Assembly (NCBI GenBank): GCA_947259105.1
Contig: CAMYKU010000013.1
Coordinates: forward strand, 1-64,000
Direction: 5' to 3'
Source: an uncultured Alphaproteobacteria bacterium
GTDB lineage: Bacteria; Pseudomonadota; Alphaproteobacteria; UBA8366; JADFVY01
DNA length: 64,000 bases
Shown here: one piece after another, positions 9,207 through 21,438 of the stretch
How positions within the stretch are numbered: the first letter of the stretch is position 1
Layout: every line of letters begins with the position of its first letter
Program-made: the position numbers and the translations under genes
The notes under the pieces: generated by a model
Seen by the model: the letters and a program-made list of their open reading frames with translations, nothing else
Databases searched by the model: none
What the model was told of the DNA's origin: nothing

Positions 9207-10044
9207 CAACGCGGAAGGCCGCGGCAGCGCCATAGAAGCGGGATGCCACCCGGGCCACATGGATCGGGTCGCCGGTGGTAAGGAACTCCAGCCGGCCGGC
9301 CTCTTTCGCATCGGCCGGGAACTCGGTGTGGCGGGCAAGATAGGCCGCCAGGCTGTCGGCGACCAGGTCGGGCTGGTGCAGGATCGCCGTGCCGGGCGGC
9401 AGGACGTCGCGAAAGGCCTTGGCGACCAGGCCGTAATGGGTGCAGCCGAGCACCGCGACATCGGGCAACACGCCCTGCATCCGGCCCAGCAGTTCGGTCG
9501 CGAAACCCTCGACGAGGCCATGAATTTCGTCTTGCGGAGCACCGGCCTCGATGGCGTCGACCAGGCCGGGACAGGCCTGCTGGACGATCAGCACGTCGGG
9601 CGCGCGTTTCAGGATTTCACCGACATAGGCGCGGCTTTCCACCGTGCGGCGGGTCGCGAAGATCGCCACCGTCTCCGACGGCGCGTCGGGGCCGGTGTGC
9701 GGCGCCTCGACATGCCAGGGCTGGCGCACGATCGCCTCGACCACCGGCACCAGCACGCCCAGAACCCGCCGGCCGGGCCAGGCGTCGTCCAGCCAGGTTC
9801 GCTGCAGACGGCGCAGCGCCACCGCCGCCGCCGTGTTGCAGGCGAGGATCACCAGGCGGCAGTCCATGCGGAACAGCCGCTCGATGTTCCCGATGGTGAG
9901 ATCGTAGACCGCCTCGGCGTCGCGTTCGCCGTAAGGCGCGTTCGCGTGGTCGCCGAGATAGACGAAACCGCGCTCCGGCAGCCGGTCGGCCAGCGCCCGC
10001 AGAACGGCCAGCCCGCCATGGCCGGAATCGAAGACGCCGATCAT
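9199..10044 (-). CDS. murI: Glutamate racemase
   Basis: A 281-residue enzyme that converts L-glutamate to D-glutamate for peptidoglycan; it acts in the cytoplasm. The family motifs are intact: VFDSGHGGL at the N-terminus, ACNTAAAVALR with catalytic Cys69, and LGCTHYGL with catalytic Cys201. Its 3' end overlaps soxG on the opposite strand by 8 bp. Upstream lies the nested inverted-repeat element, so it is probably transcribed from its own promoter or by read-through from speDE. It supplies the D-glutamate used by MurD in the cell-wall cluster elsewhere in the window. Confidence 0.96.
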   Translation of the reverse strand: MIGVFDSGHGGLAVLRALADRLPERGFVYLGDHANAPYGERDAEAVYDLTIGNIERLFRMDCRLVILACNTAAAVALRRLQRTWLDDAWPGRRVLGVLVPVVEAIVRQPWHVEAPHTGPDAPSETVAIFATRRTVESRAYVGEILKRAPDVLIVQQACPGLVDAIEAGAPQDEIHGLVEGFATELLGRMQGVLPDVAVLGCTHYGLVAKAFRDVLPPGTAILHQPDLVADSLAAYLARHTEFPADAKEAGRLEFLTTGDPIHVARVASRFYGAAAAFRVVS

Positions 10045-10442
10045 TTTGCGCCTGCGGAACTGTTGTCGAACGACAGAGACACAGAGACACAGAAAGGGTG
10101 TCGGGCCTGTGTCGGTTGTGGGAAATCACCCTGAAGACTTGCGACTCTCCTGATGTCCGGCTGTTTCGGGCCGGCATTCGCCGGCAGGACATATTGTTTC
10201 CACCCCCTCCCCAACCCCTCCCCCGCCAGCGGGAGAGGGGCTTTTGCCAGACGCTTTCGTGAGTCCCTCTCCCGCTGGCGGGGGGGGGGGTGGGGAGGGG
10301 CTGGAAAAGGAAGTACTTGCCGGCGAAAGCCGGCGCCGAAAGATTCACAGACGCCCGGGTGCGATGACGGAAACCACAGATTACCGAGCCATCTCTGTGT
10401 CTCTGTGTCTCCGTGGTCAGTCACTGTCGCGATGTCCGGCCG
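10045..10442. repeat. Nested inverted-repeat element in the murI-speE gap
   Basis: Three pairs of inverted arms are nested around one centre. The outer arms are 10076-10093 and 10394-10411 (18 bp, GAGACACAGAGACACAGA and its complement). The middle arms are about 10165-10188 and 10317-10341 (core CGCCGGC). The inner arms are 10204-10239 and 10265-10300 (36 bp, nearly perfect, containing CCGCCAGCGGGAGAGGG). The right inner arm includes a run of ten or more G. No open frame with coding features lies inside. It resembles a palindromic repetitive element or MITE-like insertion rather than a simple terminator. Both flanking genes read leftwards through it. Confidence 0.8.
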
Positions 10443-11291
10443 CTACCGGATCATGTCCTGGATATAGGGCGGCAGGGCGAAGGCGGCCTTGTGCACCGCC
10501 GGTGTGTAGTAGCGCGTCTCGATGCCCGACGCTTCGAGGCGTTCGGTCAGCGTCTCTTCCGATATCTGGCGCAGGGTCTCGTCGTCGCTGCCCCAGCCGA
10601 AGGCCATCGGGCCGCCGACATAGGTCGGCACCGTCGCAAGGTAGCACGTCGCATCGCGGAACAGCTTGCGGAAGGCGGCGAGCGTGCCGGTCAGCTCGTC
10701 GCTCTGCAGGAACGGCACGCCGTTCTGGGTCGCGATGATCCCGCCCGCGTTCAGACAGCGTTTCACGTTGCCGTAAAATGCCTCGGTGAACAGCACCTCC
10801 GCCGGGCCGATCGGGTCGGTGGAATCGATGATCGCGACGTCGAACCGCTCGTCCGTCCCGGCAACGAATTTCGCCCCGTCGGCGATAACGAGATTCAGCC
10901 GCGCATCGTCGAACGCGCCCTTGCAGATGTCGGGCAGGTATTTCTTGCTGAACGCCACCACGCCGGGGTCGATCTCGACCATGGTTACGCGTTCGACCGA
11001 GTCGTGCTTCAGCACCTCTTCGGCCATGCCGCCGTCGCCGCCGCCGACGATAAGCACATGCTTCGCATTGCCGTGCGCCAGGATCGGCAGGTGCGCCATC
11101 ATCTCGTGGTAGATGAACTCGTCCGACTCGGTAGTCTGCACGACGCTGTCGAGGGTCAGCACGCGGCCGAACGTCGCGCTCTCGAACAGCATGAGCCTCT
11201 GGTGCTCGGTCTTGCTGTCGAACAGCAGCCGGTCGATCCTGATCTTGATGCGAAGGTCGTCGTGAAGGACTTCCTCCGACCACGCATCCAT
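10443..11291 (-). CDS. speE: Spermidine synthase (polyamine aminopropyltransferase)
   Basis: A 282-residue SAM-fold enzyme that transfers an aminopropyl group from decarboxylated S-adenosylmethionine to putrescine. The nucleotide-binding motif VLIVGGGDGGMAEEVL, the acidic MVEIDPGVV, and IIDSTDPIGPAEVLFTE are characteristic. Near the N-terminus, VVQTTESDEFIYHEMMAHLP is the substrate-binding strand. Its ATG overlaps the speD stop by one base (TGATG), so it is co-translated with the enzyme that supplies its aminopropyl donor. Confidence 0.97.
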   Translation of the reverse strand: MDAWSEEVLHDDLRIKIRIDRLLFDSKTEHQRLMLFESATFGRVLTLDSVVQTTESDEFIYHEMMAHLPILAHGNAKHVLIVGGGDGGMAEEVLKHDSVERVTMVEIDPGVVAFSKKYLPDICKGAFDDARLNLVIADGAKFVAGTDERFDVAIIDSTDPIGPAEVLFTEAFYGNVKRCLNAGGIIATQNGVPFLQSDELTGTLAAFRKLFRDATCYLATVPTYVGGPMAFGWGSDDETLRQISEETLTERLEASGIETRYYTPAVHKAAFALPPYIQDMIR

Positions 11292-11788
11292 CAGTCGCGG
11301 CCCCGAAGGTGCTCGCTCACCTCGACGCGGCTTGGCCGGAAGAAACGCTCCAGTACGGCCACGGCTTCATTCGGGCGGGCCTCGCCGCACATGAACACGT
11401 CGAACGCCGCATAACCGCATTCCGGCCAAGTGTGCACGCTGATATGCGATTCCGCCAGCACCGCCACCCCCGACACGCCGTCATTCGGCGTGAAATGGTG
11501 CAGGTGGATATGCAGCAGGGTCGCGTCGGCGGCCTCGACGCTCTCGCGCATCGCGGCATCGATATGATCGATGTCGTCGAGGCGCTCGCAGCCCCACAGA
11601 TCGATGATCAGATGCGTACCGGCGAACCGGACGCCATCGCGCTCGATGAAGAAGTCCTTGTGATTTTCGAAGGAACCACGATCGGAATGCAGCGGCACGA
11701 CGCTGCGGGTTACGTCTTCCCCATGGGCGGCGCCTGAATCGCGGTCCAAGTCCGTCCCCGGCCGGACGAGTGCGGTGGTCTTCGGCAT
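11291..11788 (-). CDS. speD: S-adenosylmethionine decarboxylase proenzyme
   Basis: A 165-residue prokaryotic-type SpeD that makes decarboxylated SAM for SpeE. The self-cleavage motif AESHISVHTWPE places the pyruvoyl-forming Ser at residue 114. The core GTHLIIDLWGC begins at residue 57, so the N-terminal tail is longer than in the smallest family members. The start at 11788 has GGGGG about 8 nt upstream. An in-frame ATG at 11869 would add 27 residues with no family support. It forms a two-gene polyamine operon with speE. Confidence 0.94.
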   Translation of the reverse strand: MPKTTALVRPGTDLDRDSGAAHGEDVTRSVVPLHSDRGSFENHKDFFIERDGVRFAGTHLIIDLWGCERLDDIDHIDAAMRESVEAADATLLHIHLHHFTPNDGVSGVAVLAESHISVHTWPECGYAAFDVFMCGEARPNEAVAVLERFFRPSRVEVSEHLRGRD

Positions 11789-11942
11789 GGCCCGTACCCC
11801 CAACCAGTAGATGGCCCTGAAATTGAAAAACAGAACGCGCGATATGGACGACCCGCGTGTGTTTTTCAAGGATTAAATTGTGGATTGCTCGTGATTCTGC
11901 GGCGCCGCGGCACGGCCCGCCCAAGCGGCCCGGGGGCGGCGG

Positions 11943-12518
11943 TCAATCGGCGATAGAGGCGCGCCTGAACATATCCGGCCCTGCGTCCCAGTATAATATG
12001 TCACGGCCCTGGTCCAGAACGTTCAGGATCACGGCTGGTGCGTCCAGCCGCAGTGGAATCGGCTCCAGGACCGGCGAGGCGACGGTCAGCCGGACCTCCG
12101 TTCCCGGCGGCATGTAGCCGAGATAGATATCCTCCGACAACCCCCCGAAGAAGGACTCCATGGCCTTGGCGTAGCGGCCCTGGCCATGGCCCAACAGGAC
12201 AGCGAAGATCTCGTCGCTGCCCGATGCGGTGTGCTTCTTGATCAGCACGGCGTAATCCGCGTGGCCGTTTCCGTCGAAATCGGCACGGATCGCGGTCGGC
12301 GAACGGTCCGAATGATCGTATGCCGCGTCCTTGACGGTGAGCGCCCCGACCTCCGCGGCGAGATCCCCCAGCGTCACCGGCGTGTAGCCCGGGAAAAAAT
12401 GTGCGACAATCGCAGCCAGCGGCGGCTCCGCCGGAATCTTCTGCGGACCCTCCTGCGCAAGGGCGGGCGCATGCAGGGTCATCAACGCCGCAAGGCAGGC
12501 CACAGCCGCGATCCGCAT
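11943..12518 (-). CDS. Secreted protein of unknown function
   Basis: A 191-residue protein with a clear signal peptide (MRIAAVACLAALMTLHAPALA). I do not recognise a family with confidence. The segment TAIRADFDGNGHADYAVLI contains a DxDxNGxxD pattern like the calcium-binding loops of FG-GAP/VCBS or dockerin-like repeats, once only. It ends 155 bp before speD on the same strand, so partial co-transcription is possible. It is divergent from the DUF805 gene. Secretion is well supported; function is unknown. Confidence 0.7.
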   Translation of the reverse strand: MRIAAVACLAALMTLHAPALAQEGPQKIPAEPPLAAIVAHFFPGYTPVTLGDLAAEVGALTVKDAAYDHSDRSPTAIRADFDGNGHADYAVLIKKHTASGSDEIFAVLLGHGQGRYAKAMESFFGGLSEDIYLGYMPPGTEVRLTVASPVLEPIPLRLDAPAVILNVLDQGRDILYWDAGPDMFRRASIAD

Positions 12519-12747
12519 TCGTCCAGATCCCCTCGTTCCTCCGGTCCGGCGAGTCTATTCGACCGCGCGGGAATTGCCTAGACCGGACTTCTCACCAGGA
12601 TGGCGCCGGCACGTGGCGGACAGGCCGACAGCCGTTCGTTGCCGGCGTCAACGAATGCGATACCGTTAACCAATGGCTTAAGAAAGTTTTCATAAAAGAC
12701 GCGCATTCTTGGCGCCTTATTTCAGGGCTAAAGATCAGGAGACTACT

Positions 12748-13176
12748 ATGGCTGAAGTTACCACCCCGGTTGAAGCCGGGCCCGAAATGACGCTCACCAA
12801 GGTCTGGTTTTCCTTCAATGGCCGGATCAGCCGGTCGACCTGGTGGATGAAATACTTTCTGCCGATACTCGGTATCTCGATTGGACTGAGTATCCTCGAT
12901 ATGATCCTGGGAACGACTTTCGTCGTTGCCGAAGGTAATGCTTACAACGGATATGTCGACCAGACCATGGGCATCCTGTCCACGGTTTGGATGTTACCAA
13001 GCATCTGGATCTTCTTTGCGGCCGGCGCCAAGCGCATTCACGACCGCAACCGTTCCGGCTGGTTCCAGCTGATCTGGTTTGTCCCGTTGCTCAACTTATG
13101 GATATGGATCGAGACCTGGTTCCTGCGCGGCACCGTCGGCGCGAACCGCTTCGGCCCCGATCCGGTGAGCGAGTAA
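12748..13176 (+). CDS. DUF805 family inner-membrane protein
   Basis: A 142-residue protein with the DUF805 hallmarks: FSFNGRISRSTWWMKYFLP after the N-terminus, three or four hydrophobic helices (about residues 35-55, 75-95 and 110-130), and AAGAKRIHDRNRSGWFQL. The family sits in the cytoplasmic membrane and its function is not established. The ATG at 12748 follows CAGGAGACTACT, a good ribosome-binding site. The region upstream (12519-12747) is a divergent promoter region. Confidence 0.9.
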   Translation: MAEVTTPVEAGPEMTLTKVWFSFNGRISRSTWWMKYFLPILGISIGLSILDMILGTTFVVAEGNAYNGYVDQTMGILSTVWMLPSIWIFFAAGAKRIHDRNRSGWFQLIWFVPLLNLWIWIETWFLRGTVGANRFGPDPVSE

Positions 13177-13242
13177 GATTCGACGAAGCTTGCGCCCGGC
13201 GGAATTCGGTCCGCCGGGCCGGGTTTCTCACAATAGGGGCCG

Positions 13243-14805
13243 TCACACGTTCGAATCGGGCGTCTCGGCCTTCTTCTTCGCCACGAATTCGTCCAGCGCC
13301 TCGGCGATGCCGGGATCGATCGCGGGCGCCTCGTAACTGGCGAGCATCTTCTTGTAGATCGCGTTGGCGCGCTGCGCCGCGTCCTGCTCGCCCTCGGCTT
13401 TCCATTGCTCGAACGAGTTGTTGTCGGCGATCTTCGAACGCCAGAAGGCGGTTTCGAAGTTGGCCTGGGTGTGTGCACAGCCAAGGTAGTGGCTGCCGGG
13501 GCCGACTTCGCGGATCGCATCCATCGCCTGGCCGTTTTCCGACATGTCGACGCCGGCCGCGAATTTCTGCTGCATCGCGCACTGGTCGGCGTCCATGACG
13601 AACTTCTCGTAGCCCATGGCAAGGCCGCCTTCCAGCCAGCCGGCGCAGTGCAACGCGAAATTCACGCCGGCCAGCATCGTCGACTGCATCGTATTGGCCG
13701 ATTCGTAGGCCGCCTGGGCATCCGCGATCTTCGAGGCGCAGAGCGCGCCGCCGGAACGGAACGGCACGCCAAGTCGCCGCGCCAACTGCGCCGCGCCATA
13801 GGTGACGAGCGCCGGTTCCGGCGTCCCGAAGGTCGGCGCGCCGGACTGCATGGAAATGGAACTTGCGAAGGTGCCGAACACCACCGGCGCACCGGGACGC
13901 ACCAGCTGCGCGAAGGCCGTGCCGGCCAGCACCTCGGCCAGGATCTGGGTCAGCGTGCCGGCAACCGTCACCGGGCTCATGGCGCCGGCCAGGATGAAGG
14001 GCGAGATCACCGTCGCCTGGTTATGCCTTGCATAGACCTTCAGCGCGCCCAGCATGGTGTCGTCGAAGGTCATCGGCGAGTTGGCGTTGATCAGGTTGAC
14101 GACGCAGCAATTGTTTTCGACGAAATCGTCGCCGAACACGATCTTCGCCATATCCACCGTGTCCTGCGCGCGGCTGGGCGCGGTCACCGAGCCCATGAAG
14201 GCCTTGTCGGAATAGCGGATATGGCTGGCCACCATGTCGAGATGGCGCTTGTTGACCGGCAGGTCGACCGGCTCGCACAGCGTGCCGCCGGAATGGTGCA
14301 GCGACGGCGACATATAGGCCAGCTTCACGAAATTCCGGAAATCCTCGATCGTCGCGTAGCGGCGGCCCTCGTCGAGATTGCGGATAAAGGGCGGGCCGTA
14401 GGCCGGCGCGAAAACGGTGGCATCGCCGCCAATCCGGACGGTGTTGGCGGGATTGCGGGCGTGCTGGACGAATTCGGCCGGCGCACTGTCCTGCACCAGT
14501 TTGCGGCACATGCCGCGCGGGAAGCGCACCCGCACACCGTCCACGTCCGCACCGGCGTCACGCCAGATCCGCAGCGCCTCCTCGTCGTCGCGGAACTCGA
14601 TTCCGATTTCCTGCAGCACGGTATCGGCGTTCGCCTCGATCGTGGCCAGCGCGTCCTCGTCGAAGACCTCGAACGGCCTGAGCCTGCGCACCACGTAGGG
14701 CGCGCGCGCCGCCCCGCCGTCCCCGCTACGCGCCGCCCGCCGCGCCTCCCGCCCGCCGCCGCGGCCGGTCCGGCGGCCGCCGCGGTCCTCTGTAGCTGAA
14801 TTCAT
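13243..14805 (-). CDS. MttB-family (trimethylamine/betaine) methyltransferase without pyrrolysine
   Basis: A 520-residue TIM-barrel methyltransferase of the MttB superfamily. Recognisable segments are LATIEANADTVLQEIGIEF, YGPPFIRNLDEGRRY, SPSLHHSGGTLCEPVD, NSPMTFDDTMLGAL and GPGSHYLGCAHTQANFETAFWR. There is no in-frame TAG, so it is not a pyrrolysine enzyme. Characterised non-Pyl homologues (MtgB, MtpB) demethylate glycine betaine or proline betaine onto a corrinoid protein. The ATG at 14805 has GGAGG 8 nt upstream; two nearby in-frame ATGs at 14829 and 14820 are alternatives. The N-terminal 30 residues are Arg/Gly-rich. No corrinoid protein or activator gene is in the window, so the substrate and acceptor are open. 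Confidence 0.87.
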   Translation of the reverse strand: MNSATEDRGGRRTGRGGGREARRAARSGDGGAARAPYVVRRLRPFEVFDEDALATIEANADTVLQEIGIEFRDDEEALRIWRDAGADVDGVRVRFPRGMCRKLVQDSAPAEFVQHARNPANTVRIGGDATVFAPAYGPPFIRNLDEGRRYATIEDFRNFVKLAYMSPSLHHSGGTLCEPVDLPVNKRHLDMVASHIRYSDKAFMGSVTAPSRAQDTVDMAKIVFGDDFVENNCCVVNLINANSPMTFDDTMLGALKVYARHNQATVISPFILAGAMSPVTVAGTLTQILAEVLAGTAFAQLVRPGAPVVFGTFASSISMQSGAPTFGTPEPALVTYGAAQLARRLGVPFRSGGALCASKIADAQAAYESANTMQSTMLAGVNFALHCAGWLEGGLAMGYEKFVMDADQCAMQQKFAAGVDMSENGQAMDAIREVGPGSHYLGCAHTQANFETAFWRSKIADNNSFEQWKAEGEQDAAQRANAIYKKMLASYEAPAIDPGIAEALDEFVAKKKAETPDSNV

Positions 14806-15017
14806 CCCGACGGCCTCCATCCCGCTCATCGCCCGCAAATTCAAGATGCAGATTTTACGGACGGCCCCATCTATGTGTCCGAACCAACGGGGACACTCTC
14901 GAATCCGCGACGCCGACGGCGCAAACCGCGCCATGGCGTCCCGGACGATCTTTGTGGGCTCCTTTGATTCCGATTATAGTCGTCCGTGGGATGAAGAACA
15001 GCCGATCCGGAGAAACT

Positions 15018-15524
15018 GTGAAACGCTGGGCCCGCGCCATGCCGCTTGCCCTGCTGATGCTGGCCGGTTCCGCCTGCGAGCCCGAGCAAGAGATCGCGCC
15101 AACCAGCCCGGCCTACGAGCAAAGCCTGATCGATTCCGGGTTTCGCCCGATGAGCGAGCGGAGAACTGCGTCCCTGTTGAGCGATGCCACCGTTTACGCC
15201 ACCTATGCCCTGACAGAACAGAAGTGGATCGAATACATCGACAGCGGTGGCGTCGTCGTGCGGACCAGTGCTGCTGGCGATCCGGCCGGGACCGGCGCGG
15301 GCCGGACGCTCCTGTTCGGATCGTGGTGGCGGGAAGGCGACAGCACCTGTTTCGCCTACGGGCACAGCAGCGCCGCCGAATGCTACAGGCTGTATTACCG
15401 GGACGGGTCGCTGCTCTACGTCCAGACCCAATCCGGCGGACAGGTCCCGGCCGGCGCACTGCTGGGCTATTCGACCGGGATCCGCAAGGGCAACAGCGAG
15501 AATTTCCCCCTGATCGGCGATTAG
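15018..15524 (+). CDS. Small lipoprotein of unknown function
   Basis: With the GTG start at 15018 the protein has 168 residues and a textbook lipoprotein signal: VKRWARAMPLALLMLAGSAC, with the lipobox LAGSAC. GGAGA lies 4 nt upstream of this GTG. An in-frame ATG at 14991 would add nine polar residues before the signal and is less likely. The mature part (WIEYIDSGGVVVRT, LLFGSWWREGDSTCFAYG, CYRLYYRDGSLLYVQT) has no family I can name; its two cysteines flank a beta-rich segment. The gene is divergent from the MttB-family gene. Confidence 0.75.
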   Translation: MKRWARAMPLALLMLAGSACEPEQEIAPTSPAYEQSLIDSGFRPMSERRTASLLSDATVYATYALTEQKWIEYIDSGGVVVRTSAAGDPAGTGAGRTLLFGSWWREGDSTCFAYGHSSAAECYRLYYRDGSLLYVQTQSGGQVPAGALLGYSTGIRKGNSENFPLIGD

Positions 15525-15603
15525 AGCCTTCGCGCTTCTGCCTTGCGCGGGCCGGCAACCCGACGCATGATCGCCGGCCAACGACGAACCCGGCCGAGTC
15601 TGC

Positions 15604-16323
15604 ATGTCCCTGTTTCCCGAATCCCGGCGCGGGCCGGTTGCCCACGGCGCCTTCGACGCGACCGGTATGCCGGCGCTGGTCCTCTTCGCCAGCATGATCG
15701 GCTATGGCTCGATGGCGCGCGAGGCCGGCCTGACGCTGTGGACCGCGGTCGCCTCGACCGGACTGGTCTGGGGCCTGCCCGGACAGATCGCCATGGTCGA
15801 GCTTTATGCGCTGGGCGCACCGGTGATCGCGGTAATAGTGGCGGCATCCGCCGCCAATGCCCGGTTCCTGCCAATGGTATTGTCGGTGATGCCGCTGTTC
15901 AACGAGACCCCGACGCGACGCGGCTGGCACTACGCGGTCGCACAGTTCATGTCGCTCAATCCCTGGGCCGCGATGATGCGCGACGGCCCGCGCATGAATC
16001 CGGCCTACCGCACGCCTTATTTCGCCGGCTTCGCCGGTGTCTGCATCACAGCGGCCCTGATCGGCACGGCAGCCGGATTCCAGATGGCGGGGTCGCTGCC
16101 GCGTGACGTGACCTTGAGCCTGGTGTTCCTGAATCCGGTCTTCTTTACCCTGGTTTTCGTCAGCACCCGCGATCGCGGCCAGATCCTGGCGGTGCTGGCG
16201 GGCATCGCGGCGGGACCGCTGTTCCACCTGGTGTCGGCAGACTGGGGCCTGGTCCTGACCGGCGCGGTCGCGGGCACCGGAGCCTACCTGGTCGACCGGC
16301 GGATGCGGCGGCGCCATGACTGA
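15604..16323 (+). CDS. azlC: AzlC family branched-chain amino acid exporter subunit
   Basis: A 239-residue membrane protein with about seven hydrophobic segments and the family's conserved early motif GALVLFASMIGYGSMAREAGLTLWTAV and GLPGQIAMVELYA. AzlC pairs with AzlD to export branched-chain or related amino acids. The start at 15604 sits directly after a CGAGTCTGC stretch with a weak ribosome-binding site. The stop overlaps the azlD start by 8 bp, the usual arrangement for this pair. Confidence 0.9.
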   Translation: MSLFPESRRGPVAHGAFDATGMPALVLFASMIGYGSMAREAGLTLWTAVASTGLVWGLPGQIAMVELYALGAPVIAVIVAASAANARFLPMVLSVMPLFNETPTRRGWHYAVAQFMSLNPWAAMMRDGPRMNPAYRTPYFAGFAGVCITAALIGTAAGFQMAGSLPRDVTLSLVFLNPVFFTLVFVSTRDRGQILAVLAGIAAGPLFHLVSADWGLVLTGAVAGTGAYLVDRRMRRRHD

Positions 16324-16645
16324 CCCGACGCTGTGGACCATCGTTCTGTTGAGCGGCGCGGCGACCTATATCTGGCGGGCGCTGGGCGTCGCCATCGCCG
16401 GCAAGGTGAGCCCCGACAGCGAAACCTTCCGGCTGTTCGCCTGCATCGCCTACGCCATGCTGGCCGGTCTGATCGCACGCATGGTCGTGCTGCCCGAAGG
16501 AATACTGGCCGAATCGCCGCTTTCGTTCCGGCTGGTCGCGGTGGGGCTGTCGGTGGGGGTCTTCTTCGCATCGAAACGCAACCTGCCGCTGGGCGTCGCG
16601 GTGGGCGTCGGCACCTTCGCGCTGCTGACCGCGGTCTGGGGCTGA
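16316..16645 (+). CDS. azlD: AzlD family transport subunit
   Basis: A 109-residue protein with four hydrophobic segments, the standard AzlD size. It begins in the last codons of azlC and is the partner subunit of that exporter. Conserved features are the early TYIWRALG, FACIAYAMLAGLIARM in the second helix, and the GVFFASKRNLPLGVAVGVG segment near the end. The inverted repeat that follows at 16664 probably ends the transcript. Confidence 0.9.
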   Translation: MTDPTLWTIVLLSGAATYIWRALGVAIAGKVSPDSETFRLFACIAYAMLAGLIARMVVLPEGILAESPLSFRLVAVGLSVGVFFASKRNLPLGVAVGVGTFALLTAVWG

Positions 16646-16663
16646 CAAATATCCGCTGAATTC

Positions 16664-16742
16664 GCACCGGCCCGCTCCCCCGCCCGGCCACCCGCAGCTT
16701 AACGATAACGTTGGGCGGCCGGGTAGGTGAGCGGGCCGGTGC
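16664..16742. terminator. Long imperfect palindrome after azlD
   Basis: The arms 16664-16676 (GCACCGGCCCGCT) and 16730-16742 are a perfect 13-bp inverted repeat. Inner segments around CCCGGCC also pair with interruptions, giving a 79-bp dyad. There is no T tract, so it may be a Rho-assisted terminator or a repeat-type palindrome rather than a classical terminator. Confidence 0.5.
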
Positions 16743-16847
16743 CGAGGCCACGTAAGTGGATAATGCGCGGACACGCGGGTTTGATTTGACGTGCCGGCCG
16801 GTCGGTACGACAATTCCGGTCTTCAGAATCGGATGAGGACGAGCGCC

Positions 16848-17621
16848 ATGATCCGCGTGATTTTCGGGTTCCTGACCCTTCTTCTCGCCACCGCTCCGGG
16901 AACGGTGCTGGCGGCCCCGCAGATTCTGGGCCTCATCGCCACCGGCGAAGCGATGCCCATGCAGTGCGGGAACGGCGCGTGCACCGCACTGCTTTCCGCG
17001 TTCTGCCTCCAGGAGAAACGCCTTCCGCCGGATTTCGAGACGTCGTACCGGCCGGCGCGTCCCGGTGCGGTAACGCTGGCGGTCACGATGGAAGATGGGC
17101 AGGTACAGCGATTCGACGCAGCGGATCTGATGCGGTTCCGCAGCCGCTACGGCTACACGGCGATCCGGGCGGATCTCGCGCTTGAGAGTCTGGGCGGTCC
17201 GTCGCCGGTATCGGTTGCCCTCGAAATCGCGCCGCGCACGACGTTGCTGCCGGACGCCGTACCGGGCGACCCGGACCCGCTGACCGCGGAGGAAATCGCG
17301 CTTGCGGCCGGACCCTGGCGCGTCGCGGCGGAAGCCGTTCTGGAAGGCGGCTCGGAACGGGCGCGGGCGACGCAGGTCACCGCCCGGCTGATCAACGCCC
17401 TGCCCCTGGACGGCGATATCGCCGCGGCGGAGCGCCTCGGCCTGTGGCGGCACGTCGCCGGCGCCATAGCGCCAGCGCTGGCGCGGCGAACCTTCGATTC
17501 CTGCAGCCGTTCGGTCGACCAGTCGGTCGGGTACCCCCTGCGCAAATGCCTCGAGGAACGGCACGAGAGGCTGCAGATCGAGAGCACCCGCGAATACTGG
17601 GGCTCGCTCGGCGGCTCTTAG
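16848..17621 (+). CDS. Secreted protein of unknown function
   Basis: A 257-residue protein with a signal peptide (MIRVIFGFLTLLLATAPGTVLAAP). No family is recognised. The mature N-terminus is cysteine-rich (MQCGNGACTALLSAFC) and two more cysteines lie near the C-terminus (FDSCSRS and RKCLEERHE), suggesting disulfides in the periplasm. The start at 16848 is preceded by GATGAGGA. An upstream in-frame ATG at 16833 would add five residues. It converges with ligA, 7 bp apart. Confidence 0.7.
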   Translation: MIRVIFGFLTLLLATAPGTVLAAPQILGLIATGEAMPMQCGNGACTALLSAFCLQEKRLPPDFETSYRPARPGAVTLAVTMEDGQVQRFDAADLMRFRSRYGYTAIRADLALESLGGPSPVSVALEIAPRTTLLPDAVPGDPDPLTAEEIALAAGPWRVAAEAVLEGGSERARATQVTARLINALPLDGDIAAAERLGLWRHVAGAIAPALARRTFDSCSRSVDQSVGYPLRKCLEERHERLQIESTREYWGSLGGS

Positions 17622-17628
17622 CGCGCCG

Positions 17629-21431
<3,803 letters not shown>

Positions 21432-21438
21432 CGCACGT

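Noticed and set aside
12666-12681. Possible second CtrA site before the DUF805 gene (TTAA ... TTAA)
   Set aside because: The spacer is 8 nt, not the 7 required by the consensus.
13243-14805. Pyrrolysine-containing trimethylamine methyltransferase
   Set aside because: No in-frame amber codon interrupts the gene, so it belongs to the non-pyrrolysine branch.
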